From an uncultured Wenzhouxiangella sp. (GTDB taxonomy: Bacteria > Pseudomonadota > Gammaproteobacteria > Xanthomonadales > Wenzhouxiangellaceae), in contig CALEIM010000077.1 of NCBI GenBank assembly GCA_937876395.1, positions 1 to 39,129 of the forward strand: DNA of 39,129 bases, in the 5' to 3' direction. Made by a program: the position numbers and the translations under genes. This document shows, one piece after another, positions 1-7,024 of this stretch; the stretch's first letter is position 1, and each line of letters begins with the position of its first letter. Below the pieces are notes generated by a model that worked only from the letters and a program-made list of their open reading frames with translations, was not told the DNA's origin and searched no databases.

Positions 1-191
1 ATGTTCTTGCCGTTGATCTCGACAAAGCGGACCGGATAGATATCCGCACCCGGCCGGCCAGGTGTGCCGGAAACCATCGCCGCATCAGCGCCCGGCTGAG
101 TAAACGGTGACTCGCCCAGCGCGCCGGTCGAAAGCGCCAACATCAGGGCAAGCACGGTCAGCGGGAAAAGCTTTCTGTTGAGTGCATTCAT
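1..191 (-). CDS. Secreted protein of unknown function (3' part cut by window edge)
   Basis: Only the first 63 codons are in the window. The ATG at 191 is preceded by a good ribosome site (AAGGAG, about 6 nt upstream), so this start is well supported. The product opens with MNALNRKLFPLTVLALMLAL and ends its hydrophobic stretch near STGALG, a typical Sec signal peptide of about 26 residues. The mature part is rich in Gly, Pro and Ala and reaches VRFVEINGKN before the edge. I do not recognise the family. It lies 110 bp downstream of the membrane-anchored regulator on the same strand. It could be co-transcribed with it or be its target, but no terminator or clear promoter in the gap decides this. 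A weak hairpin (GGCCT...AGGCC) lies just before the ribosome site. Confidence 0.6.
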   Translation of the reverse strand, partial: MNALNRKLFPLTVLALMLALSTGALGESPFTQPGADAAMVSGTPGRPGADIYPVRFVEINGKN

Positions 192-301
192 GACATTCTC
201 CTTGGGGCCTTTAGCTTGAGGCCGTTTGATTGCGGCTGCAGTGTCTCGCCTGACCGGCCCGGCAGTCCATGGAAATTGCCTGAATTTATTCTGAAACTTG
301 C

Positions 302-1198
302 TTAAAACCGCAGATTGCGACCATCTGGCGCAGCCTGCGGCGTCAGTCGTTTCAGCCAGTCACTCCGAAATTCCTGCGCGAACTGATCGGCAATGGCCGC
401 CACATTGAAGCGATCAATCTCATTTTCGCTAACGACCGATGACCAGACCACCTGAGCCTGCGGCATGCGCAGCAAGCGAATTTCAACCCGCCAGGCCCCG
501 TGTGCATCACTCATGACCGAACCCTCAATCAAATGGGTCACGCCCAGATCCGCGGCAATCGCCACGGCCAGGTCGCTGCGATCCAGGTAGGCGCGCAGGC
601 CGGTGCGACCAATCAGAGCCAGATGGTCGGGTGGGTTTTCGAGCAGCTCGGCGAGCAGGTAATCGGCCAGCAACAGGTCGATATGTTCCGGGAAATGCGC
701 GCCGTCGGCGTAGATCGCAAACGGCAGAATGGCCAGGCTGTCGCCTTCCGGGCCAGGCCCGCTTTGCGGCTCGGCCAAACCGCTGTACCAGCCTCGCGCA
801 AGCACGATGAGGATCGCCAGGAAAGCCAGCACAAGCGCCGCCACCAGCCACCGCGGCGGATGACGTCGAGGCCGAGCCCCGTCGGGCGTGACATTGAGAC
901 GATAACCGCGGCGCGGCACGGTTTCAATCCGATCGGCATCCTCGCCGGCCTGGCGAAAGGCCTGGCGCAGCTCGCGCAGCAGCGCTGCCAGGCCGGACTC
1001 AAAATCCACCACCCGGTCATCACCCCACACAGCCTGATAGAGCTGCTCACGGGGCACTACTTCCCCGGCGTGTTCGATCAGGTGGCTGAGCAAGCGGACC
1101 AGTTGCGGTCGCAGTCGCAGCGCATCGACTGCGCCGTGCTGACCGAGGCTGCCGTCAGCCGGTTTGAAACGCAGGGTGCCGATCCGGTATTCGGTCAT
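302..1198 (-). CDS. Membrane-anchored winged-helix regulator (CadC/ToxR type) with periplasmic TolB-N-like domain
   Basis: The 298-residue protein has three parts. Residues 1-102 are an OmpR/PhoB-type winged helix ending in the hallmark IETVPRRGYR hairpin. Residues 117-136 are a single transmembrane helix (WLVAALVLAFLAILIVLARG). Residues 150-298 form an exported domain opening SLAILPFAIY, which resembles the N-terminal domain of TolB and of CadC-like sensors. Such proteins bind DNA from the inner membrane and respond to a periplasmic signal; the ligand and targets cannot be read here. A TTG one codon upstream (1201) is possible; AGAGG lies 9 nt before the ATG and 6 nt before the TTG. The gene starts 14 bp after ftsB ends, so it is probably read through from the dapE-ftsB unit. 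Confidence 0.85.
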   Translation of the reverse strand: MTEYRIGTLRFKPADGSLGQHGAVDALRLRPQLVRLLSHLIEHAGEVVPREQLYQAVWGDDRVVDFESGLAALLRELRQAFRQAGEDADRIETVPRRGYRLNVTPDGARPRRHPPRWLVAALVLAFLAILIVLARGWYSGLAEPQSGPGPEGDSLAILPFAIYADGAHFPEHIDLLLADYLLAELLENPPDHLALIGRTGLRAYLDRSDLAVAIAADLGVTHLIEGSVMSDAHGAWRVEIRLLRMPQAQVVWSSVVSENEIDRFNVAAIADQFAQEFRSDWLKRLTPQAAPDGRNLRF

Positions 1199-1212
1199 CA
1201 ACGAGGGCCTCT

Positions 1213-1497
1213 TTAGCCGCTCGGCTCGGCATCTTCCGGGTCGACGATCAGGAAAAACTCCTCGCCGTCCCGAATCAGACCGAGCTCCGAACGGGCCCGT
1301 TCCTCGATGGCCTCCAGGCCGGCGCGCAGGTCTTCGACTTCAGCGGCCAGCGCGTCGTTTCGCTGGATGAGCGTTTCGTTTTCGACCTGCTGCTGCTCGA
1401 CCAGACCGCGCAGGTCGCGAACCTCGACAAACTGCCGCCAGAGCTGCACCTGGAGGAGCAGCAAAATCACCAGCAAGGCCAGCAGGATCAAACGCAT
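1213..1497 (-). CDS. ftsB: Cell division protein FtsB
   Basis: This 94-residue protein has the FtsB layout: a very short cytoplasmic start, one transmembrane helix (about residues 2-20), a periplasmic coiled coil (about 25-70) and a conserved close, ARSELGLIRDGEEFF, that matches the FtsB pattern of ARxELGLxxxGE followed by an aromatic pair. FtsB forms the FtsQLB divisome complex with FtsL and FtsQ and helps trigger septal wall synthesis. The start overlaps the end of dapE by 10 bp, so the two are probably translated in sequence. In many gammaproteobacteria ftsB follows eno and precedes ispD; here the neighbours are dapE and a regulator. The length is typical (E. coli about 103). Confidence 0.88.
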   Translation of the reverse strand: MRLILLALLVILLLLQVQLWRQFVEVRDLRGLVEQQQVENETLIQRNDALAAEVEDLRAGLEAIEERARSELGLIRDGEEFFLIVDPEDAEPSG

Positions 1498-2669
1498 CGC
1501 ACACCTCTGCAGCCCAGCATGTCTTCGATAATCCGCAGGTAAAGTCCCGGCAAGCGGGCGAGATCAGCAAGCGCGACGCATTCATCCACCTGGTGAATGG
1601 TCGCGTTGACCGGGCCGAGTTCGACCACCGGTATGCCGCGCGGGCCAAAAAACCGGCCGTCGGAGGTGCCGCCGCCGGTATCCGGCTTCGGCTCGATGCC
1701 GAGCAGTTCGCGACAAGCGTTCTGGACAATTTCGACCAGCGGACCCTGTGCGGGCCCGAACGGTTGGCCGGAAATCCGCCAGTCCAGCTCCCAGCGACCG
1801 GGATCATGGCACTCGATCAGTGCTTCGAGCCGCATTCTGAGATCGTCGGCGCGGCTGTTGGGGTTATTGCGCAGGTTGAACCACAGCTCCAGTTCACCGG
1901 GAGTGACATTGTCTGCCCCGGTACCGGCGCGCAAATTGGAAATCTGCAGACGGGTGGGCGGAAAAAACTCATCACCATCGGCGAACTCCAGCCGACCCAG
2001 CTCGGCCAGCAGCGGCCCGGCGCGGTGCACCGGATTGTCGTCGGACCGGGCATAGGCCGTATGTCCCTGCACACCGTAAATGCGCAGACGTCCCTGGATC
2101 GAACCGCGCCGGCCGACTCGGATCACGTCGCCGAGACGCTCGCTGCTTGACGGCTCGCCCACCAGGCAGGCATCGGGCAGCAGTGCGCGTCGCTCCAGCT
2201 CGGGCACGACTGCGCGAACGCCGTGACGGGCCGGTCCTTCCTCATCAGAAGTCAGCAGCATGGAAATGGTTCCGGGATGATCCGGGTGATCGGCCACAAA
2301 GCGTTCCAGCGCCAGCACGAATGCAGCCACGGATGATTTCATATCAGCCGCGCCGCGACCGAACAAAAAACCATCGCGCTGCACGGGCTCGAACGGCGGG
2401 CTGGTCCAGTTCTGCACCGGCCCCGGTGGCACGACGTCGGTATGCCCGACCAGCATCAAATGCGGTGAGCCGCTGCCGTGGTGGGCAAAGAGATTGTCGA
2501 CATCCTGGAACGGGAAGCTTTCGACCCGCATCCCGACCTGTTCCAGACGCTGCGCGATCAGGGTCTGACAGCCGGCATCCTCAGGCGTGATCGACGCGAG
2601 TGAAATCAGCTCACAAGTCAGCGCCAACGCGGCCTCATCTCCGGTTTGAACTGGATCATTCCTGCCCAT
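1488..2669 (-). CDS. dapE: Succinyl-diaminopimelate desuccinylase DapE
   Basis: DapE hydrolyses N-succinyl-LL-diaminopimelate to succinate and LL-diaminopimelate in lysine and peptidoglycan precursor synthesis. It is a dizinc M20-family cytoplasmic enzyme. Visible motifs are VGHTDVV (metal His76, Asp78), GRGAADMKSS (bridging Asp109), SDEEG (general base Glu143, Glu144), VGEPSSS, GGGTSDGRF and the C-terminal HQVDECV metal histidine. At 393 residues it is slightly longer than the E. coli enzyme (375), because about a dozen extra residues precede the conserved LTCELISLASITPED segment. A later start is therefore possible, though 2669 is an ATG. It shares a 10-bp overlap with ftsB and is divergent from the mtfA-like gene. 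Confidence 0.94.
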   Translation of the reverse strand: MGRNDPVQTGDEAALALTCELISLASITPEDAGCQTLIAQRLEQVGMRVESFPFQDVDNLFAHHGSGSPHLMLVGHTDVVPPGPVQNWTSPPFEPVQRDGFLFGRGAADMKSSVAAFVLALERFVADHPDHPGTISMLLTSDEEGPARHGVRAVVPELERRALLPDACLVGEPSSSERLGDVIRVGRRGSIQGRLRIYGVQGHTAYARSDDNPVHRAGPLLAELGRLEFADGDEFFPPTRLQISNLRAGTGADNVTPGELELWFNLRNNPNSRADDLRMRLEALIECHDPGRWELDWRISGQPFGPAQGPLVEIVQNACRELLGIEPKPDTGGGTSDGRFFGPRGIPVVELGPVNATIHQVDECVALADLARLPGLYLRIIEDMLGCRGVRCV

Positions 2670-2774
2670 GCAGTGAAGCTTACCGCATGGACGGCGGGCG
2701 GATTAGTCGGCTCGGTCAGGATGGTCGATAATTGGCTGCATAATGACGAATACTCCAGCAAGGCCGGGTAGCTG

Positions 2775-3518
2775 ATGATCAGAAAATGGCGCCAGCGGCG
2801 CTGGCAGCGCAAACTGGATGATTTCATGCCTTCACCCAACGCGGTGGCAGAAATCAGCCGGGACTTCCCGATGCTCGCCGCGGTTGGAGGGGTCGATCTT
2901 GACACCCTGCGCCGACGGGCTGCTGAAGTCCTGGCGAGCAAAACCTTTCTGGGTGCCGGCGGCTTCGCCCCTGAAGCTTCAGACTGTCTGACCGTCGCCC
3001 TGCTCGCCGCCCGTCCAATTCTCAAGCTGGGTATCGAGGCCTATTCCGGCTTTCACACCTTCATTCTCTATCCCGGCGAGTTTGTCGCCGACGAAACGTT
3101 TGAAGATGAAGACGGTCTGGTCACCCGCGGGCGCGATATTCGCGTCGGCGAAGCCTGGCCGCACGGGCCGGTCGTGCTGTCGATGGCCGACGTGATGGAC
3201 TCCGCCCAGGGCGAGGGCTTCGACGTTGTCGTCCATGAGCTGGCCCACCAGATCGATCAGCTCAGCGGTGATATGGACGGTTTTCCGCCGCTGCCGGCCA
3301 CGCTGGGCCCGAGTGCATGGACACGAACTTTCACCGACGCCTTCGAGCGCCTCCAGGCCAGCCTCAAGCGCTCGGAAAAGCCTGCCATCGACCCTTATGC
3401 CGGCGAGTCGCCGGCTGAGTATTTCGCCGTCAGCAGCGAGTATTTCTTTGACGCCGCTGACTGGCTGCAGCAACACGAACCGGAAGTTTTCGATCTGCTG
3501 CGACAACTGTATCGCTGA
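2775..3518 (+). CDS. mtfA: MtfA-family zinc peptidase
   Basis: This 247-residue cytoplasmic protein has the MtfA (YeeI) family zinc site: HELAH at 154-158 followed by a third ligand, probably Glu215, in ESPAEYFAVSSEYFF. The family usually shows a very similar VVHE(F/L)AHxxD segment. In E. coli MtfA is an aminopeptidase that binds the glucose repressor Mlc and so affects the phosphotransferase gene ptsG. Whether an Mlc partner exists in this organism cannot be judged from the window. There is no signal peptide. The gene stands alone between divergent dapE and the convergent alkyltransferase-like gene. The start is an ATG; no strong ribosome site is visible, so it is not firmly fixed. Confidence 0.88.
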   Translation: MIRKWRQRRWQRKLDDFMPSPNAVAEISRDFPMLAAVGGVDLDTLRRRAAEVLASKTFLGAGGFAPEASDCLTVALLAARPILKLGIEAYSGFHTFILYPGEFVADETFEDEDGLVTRGRDIRVGEAWPHGPVVLSMADVMDSAQGEGFDVVVHELAHQIDQLSGDMDGFPPLPATLGPSAWTRTFTDAFERLQASLKRSEKPAIDPYAGESPAEYFAVSSEYFFDAADWLQQHEPEVFDLLRQLYR

Positions 3519-3643
3519 AAACCATCGGCAAGACCTGACGACACGCGCCATTTTCTGATTCCGCGCCGTCTTCGGGCCTGGTTTTTTGCCACCGGCAATT
3601 GCGCAGATCGACACCAACTTGAAAGGCCAAATGCCGTTTCAGC

Positions 3644-4027
3644 TCAGGGTTTGGTATCCGGCCCCCAGAGCATGCGATCGAGGGCACGTTCGGGGCTGAA
3701 GCGATCAAGGTCGATCGTGCTGTCTTCGAACTCGACCCCTTCTTCTTCCAGTAGTTGGCGCTGTTTTTTTGCCCTGTGGCTGCCATCCGGGAAGCTGATT
3801 CGTCCCTGGGCGTTGACGACCCGGTGCCAGGGCAGCGCCAGCTTTTTTGGCGCAAGCCCGAGCGCGCGACCGATCAGGCGTGCCCGGCCCGGCAGCCCGG
3901 CACGGCGCGCTACTTCACCGTAGTTGAGCACGCAGCCAGTCGGTATCCCGGCAACCGTGGCCCAGATGCGCTGGTAGCGGTCCTGCTGGCCACCCGAATC
4001 AGGAATTTTGACGTTCTTTTCGTTCAC
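3644..4027 (-). CDS. Alkyltransferase-like protein (ATL; MGMT family without the active-site cysteine)
   Basis: The protein has the DNA-binding core of O6-alkylguanine-DNA alkyltransferase: an IPTGCVLNYGEVARRAG helix-turn-helix, an arginine-finger helix ARLIGRAL, and the active-site loop. That loop reads LPWHRVVNAQG (Trp67) where true methyltransferases have PCHRV, so it cannot accept an alkyl group on cysteine. ATL proteins such as E. coli YbaZ bind O6-alkylguanine, bend DNA and hand lesions to nucleotide excision repair. The GTG at 4027 gives 127 residues, close to the family norm, and has GGGAG 6 nt upstream. The frame stays open to 4096, but that extra part lies deep inside trmJ and looks non-native. 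The gene overlaps the end of trmJ by 29 bp. Confidence 0.87.
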   Translation of the reverse strand: MNEKNVKIPDSGGQQDRYQRIWATVAGIPTGCVLNYGEVARRAGLPGRARLIGRALGLAPKKLALPWHRVVNAQGRISFPDGSHRAKKQRQLLEEEGVEFEDSTIDLDRFSPERALDRMLWGPDTKP

Positions 4028-4751
4028 GTACAGCTCCCAGGGTACGCGAGACGATACCGCTGAGGATATTGAATTCATTCTCATCGGGCCTCGCACGCAG
4101 GTAGAGGCGACGCAGGCGCTGCATCAGCCGCTTGGGCTGATCCGGATTGAGAAAACGAATGGCCAGCAAGGACTCTTCCAGGCGCTGGAAATAGATCTCC
4201 AGGCGCTCATGAGCCACCGGCTGCCAATCCGCCGGCAGCGTTTCACCCGGCCCGCCACCGAGCAGGGCCAGATGCACCTCGTAGGCGAGAATCTGGACCG
4301 CCTGGGCGAGGTTGAGCGAGGAGTATCGTTCGCTGGTCGGGATGTTGATGAGGGCATGACAGTGCTTAGCCTCCTCGTTGGAAAGCCCGCTTTTCTCGCG
4401 CCCGAAAACCAGCGCAAGCTCGTGTTGGCCCGCTTCGGACGCGACCCGACCGGCTGCGGTACGCGGATCAAGCAGCGGCTGCGGCAGAGAACGCAAACGC
4501 GCCGTCGTGCCCAGCACCAGCGAGCAGCCAGCGATGGCGTCCATGAAACTGTCAACCGTGACCGCATTTTCCAGTACGTCATCGGCGCTCGACGCCATGG
4601 CCGTGGCCTCGCTGGACGGAAACTTCAGCGGCGAAACCAGGTAGAGGCGTTCAAGTCCCATGACCTTCATCGCCCGCGCCGCTGCACCGATGTTGCCCGG
4701 ATGGGTGGTGCCCACCAGCACAATTCGTATCTTGTCTGCTCGACCAGTCAT
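3999..4751 (-). CDS. trmJ: tRNA (cytidine/uridine-32-2'-O)-methyltransferase TrmJ
   Basis: TrmJ is a SPOUT-family, SAM-dependent enzyme that 2'-O-methylates position 32 in the anticodon loop of several tRNAs. The sequence shows the N-terminal THPGNIGAAARAMK motif (about 16-29), the LVFGREKSGLSNEE motif, and the SAM-knot segment IPTSERYSSLNLAQAVQIL. A C-terminal extension of about 80 residues is typical of TrmJ. The ATG at 4751 is preferred; an in-frame TTG lies two codons upstream (4757). It is divergent from suhB, the same arrangement as in enteric bacteria, where trmJ is followed by iscR. Here an alkyltransferase-like gene follows instead, and Fe-S assembly genes lie elsewhere as a SUF operon. 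Confidence 0.93.
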   Translation of the reverse strand: MTGRADKIRIVLVGTTHPGNIGAAARAMKVMGLERLYLVSPLKFPSSEATAMASSADDVLENAVTVDSFMDAIAGCSLVLGTTARLRSLPQPLLDPRTAAGRVASEAGQHELALVFGREKSGLSNEEAKHCHALINIPTSERYSSLNLAQAVQILAYEVHLALLGGGPGETLPADWQPVAHERLEIYFQRLEESLLAIRFLNPDQPKRLMQRLRRLYLRARPDENEFNILSGIVSRTLGAVRERKERQNS

Positions 4752-4842
4752 CGGCAAATTGTACCGCCCCGGCCGGCCTGGTCAGTGCCCGGCTCCGAAT
4801 AATAGCTGGCCGCACTTGATCAGGTAATTCATTGAACGCGCT

Positions 4843-4854
4843 GCGTGTAGAATT
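4843..4854 (+). promoter_or_regulatory. Probable promoter -10 region of suhB
   Basis: GCGTGTAGAATT contains a TAGAAT -10-like hexamer at 4848-4853, 28 nt before the suhB ATG. No convincing -35 is seen at 16-18 bp. The same 12 bases occur before the S9 peptidase gene at 13235-13246, also about 30 nt from a start codon. Confidence 0.4.
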
Positions 4855-4881
4855 GTGATTATTCCCGCAAAGCATTTGACG

Positions 4882-5706
4882 ATGATCAATCCCCACCTCA
4901 ATATCGCCACGGAGGCCGCCCACCGTGCCGGCGATATCGCACTACGCTATCGCTCGCGCCTGGACAGCATTCCCGTGGAGCGCAAGGCTCGGCATGACTA
5001 CGTCAGCGACGTTGACCGCGCCTGCGAGCAGGTCATACGCGAACAGATCCTCAGACATCACCGCGACCACGCCATTCTCGGCGAGGAAAGCGGCCTGATT
5101 GGCAACAGCGACCACGTCTGGATCGTCGATCCGATTGACGGCACCAGCAACTACCTGCGCGGCATTCCGCATTTTGCAATCTCCATTGCCCTTGAAATCA
5201 AGGGCCGGATCGAGGCCGGGGTGGTCTACGATCCGGTGCGCTCAGAACTGTTCACCGCCGCACGCGGCCAGGGCGCTTTTCTCAACGACCAGCGCATCCG
5301 CGTTTCGGGCCGTTCTGAGCTGAGCTCGGCGGTGGTCGGCACGGCCTTTCCGTTCCGGCAGCGACGCCTGATGGAAAGCTATCAGGCGATGTTCAATTCG
5401 GTGTTTGCCAAGGTCGAAGATATACGCCGTGCCGGCACCGCCTCGCTGGATCTGGCTTATGTGGCCGCAGGCCGCCTTGACGCGTACTGGGAGCTGAATC
5501 TCAAGCCCTGGGATATTGCGGCCGGTGCGCTGCTGGTTCAGGAGGCTGGTGGCGTGGTCATGGATGTGACCGGCGGGGATCAGTGGCTATCGTCCGGCCA
5601 TATCCTGACCGCGCCGTTCAAGCTGATTACACCGCTGCGCACGATGATCGAGCCGCATGTGAGCGAAGCCATCCGGGCCCGCGTGGCGGCCAGGACACAG
5701 CGTTAA
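4882..5706 (+). CDS. suhB: Inositol-1-monophosphatase family protein SuhB
   Basis: This 274-residue Mg-dependent phosphatase of the inositol monophosphatase family has all metal-site motifs: GEESG (Glu68, Glu69), IVDPIDGTSNY (Asp83, Asp86) and the distal KPWDIAAG aspartate. In E. coli SuhB also binds NusA and RNA polymerase as part of the rRNA antitermination complex, which fits its position beside the nusA operon, though the link here is an inference. The ATG at 4882 (MINPHLNIATEAAHRAG) matches the family N terminus. An upstream GTG at 4855 would lie almost on the predicted -10. The stop codon lies one base from the truB stop on the opposite strand. Confidence 0.93.
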   Translation: MINPHLNIATEAAHRAGDIALRYRSRLDSIPVERKARHDYVSDVDRACEQVIREQILRHHRDHAILGEESGLIGNSDHVWIVDPIDGTSNYLRGIPHFAISIALEIKGRIEAGVVYDPVRSELFTAARGQGAFLNDQRIRVSGRSELSSAVVGTAFPFRQRRLMESYQAMFNSVFAKVEDIRRAGTASLDLAYVAAGRLDAYWELNLKPWDIAAGALLVQEAGGVVMDVTGGDQWLSSGHILTAPFKLITPLRTMIEPHVSEAIRARVAARTQR

Positions 5707-5707
5707 T

Positions 5708-6646
5708 CTAGCTAAACAATCGGACCGGACGGAGATGGCCCTGGCCGTCCATTTCGCCGACGCCGAGAAAGTCATTGGGTCCGTAGATGCGCACCTGGCC
5801 AGTATGCGCGGGGCCAAGCGCTGTCAGGCGCTGACCGTGCAGGATGCGGCGAGCCAGATGTTCATCCAGCTCGACTGCCGGCAGGTGTTTCAGGGCGTGA
5901 TCAGCCGGCATCAGCAGGGCACGCGCCTGCTCAGGGGTCAAGGACTCGAACGCTTCAAGCTCAACGGCATCTTCGATATCAAACGGCGAGCTGGCCGTGC
6001 GTCGCAGGCCATTCAAATGGGCACCACAGCCAATCGCCGCACCGATATCGCGGGCCAGAGAGCGGATATAGCTGCCTTTCGAGCAGTGAACGTCCAGGCA
6101 CAGCCGCTCCGTGCGGCGCTCGATCAGGCTGAGCTGATGGATAACGACCGAACGCGGCGGTCGTTCGACCTGTTCGCCCTTGCGCGCCAGCTCATAGAGC
6201 CTGCGACCCTGGTGCTTGAGGGCTGAATACATCGGCGGCACCTGCTGGATCGGACCACGGAAGCGTTCAAGAACCGCCTCCACGGCCTCGTCATCAAGAT
6301 CCGGGACCGGGCGGCGATCAATGACTTGGCCTTCGGCATCTTCGCTGTCGGTGCTCACGCCAAGCTGGACGTGGGCCAGATAGCGTTTGTCGGCCTCAAG
6401 CAAAAACCCGGCCACTTTGGTGGCCTGTCCGAAACACAGAACCAGCAAGCCCGAAGCCATCGGATCGAGGGTACCGGCATGGCCGGCCTTGCGGATGCCG
6501 ACCACGCGCTTGGCACGCGACAGAGCCGCATTTGAACTGATCCCTTTGGGCTTGTCGACCAGCATAATGCCGCCAGACTCGGGCGGCTTGTGGCTCTGAG
6601 ACGATCTGTCCATGCTTTCCGGCCGGATGCTGGCTATAGCTCCCAT
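5708..6646 (-). CDS. truB: tRNA pseudouridine-55 synthase TruB
   Basis: TruB converts U55 in the T-loop of elongator tRNAs to pseudouridine. The catalytic aspartate is Asp61 in GHAGTLDPMASGLL. Other family segments are the DKPKGISSN start, the KRYLAHVQLGVSTD strand, PPMYSALKHQGRRLYELAR, and CSKGSYIRSLARDIG. A C-terminal PUA-like region follows. The length, 312, is normal. The ATG at 6646 has AGGA 6 nt upstream, which supports the roughly 24-residue lead before GGIMLVDKP. It is the last gene of the metY-nusA-infB operon in this window. In E. coli rpsO and pnp follow, but here the strand switches to suhB. Confidence 0.95.
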   Translation of the reverse strand: MGAIASIRPESMDRSSQSHKPPESGGIMLVDKPKGISSNAALSRAKRVVGIRKAGHAGTLDPMASGLLVLCFGQATKVAGFLLEADKRYLAHVQLGVSTDSEDAEGQVIDRRPVPDLDDEAVEAVLERFRGPIQQVPPMYSALKHQGRRLYELARKGEQVERPPRSVVIHQLSLIERRTERLCLDVHCSKGSYIRSLARDIGAAIGCGAHLNGLRRTASSPFDIEDAVELEAFESLTPEQARALLMPADHALKHLPAVELDEHLARRILHGQRLTALGPAHTGQVRIYGPNDFLGVGEMDGQGHLRPVRLFS

Positions 6647-6676
6647 CGCTAATCCTGATTGTGCCCGGCAAGAACC

Positions 6677-7024
6677 TCAGCTCTTGCGCCTGGTGGCGGC
6701 CAGCAGTTGCTCGATGCGGTCGCCACTTTCAGAAGAACTGTCGTGCACGAACTTGATGGTCGGGGTCAGGCGCAGACGGATGCGCTTGCCGAGCTGGTGA
6801 CGGACCTGGCCGACGTGCTCATTGAGAAAAGCCAGGATCTCGGGCGCCTTTTCTGTCTCCAGCACGGCGATATACACCTTCGCGTGGGACAGATCGCGCG
6901 CGACTTCGGTGTCGGTTACGCTGATCAGGCCGCGCGGGATTTCGTACTCGAACTCACCGTGCACAATATCGGCCAGCTCACGGCGCAGCATCCCGGCAAC
7001 ACGTTCAGCCCGCGCGCTGCCCAT
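6677..7024 (-). CDS. rbfA: Ribosome-binding factor A
   Basis: RbfA is a small KH-like protein that binds the 30S subunit near helix 1 and the decoding centre and is needed for late 16S rRNA maturation and cold adaptation. The 115-residue product begins with the conserved RAERVAGMLRRELADIV helix and contains the VARDLSHAKVYIAVL strand and the RLRLTPTIKFVHD segment, all typical of the family. Its ATG overlaps the infB stop by one base (TGATG), so translation is probably coupled. A 30-bp gap separates it from truB. Confidence 0.94.
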   Translation of the reverse strand: MGSARAERVAGMLRRELADIVHGEFEYEIPRGLISVTDTEVARDLSHAKVYIAVLETEKAPEILAFLNEHVGQVRHQLGKRIRLRLTPTIKFVHDSSSESGDRIEQLLAATRRKS

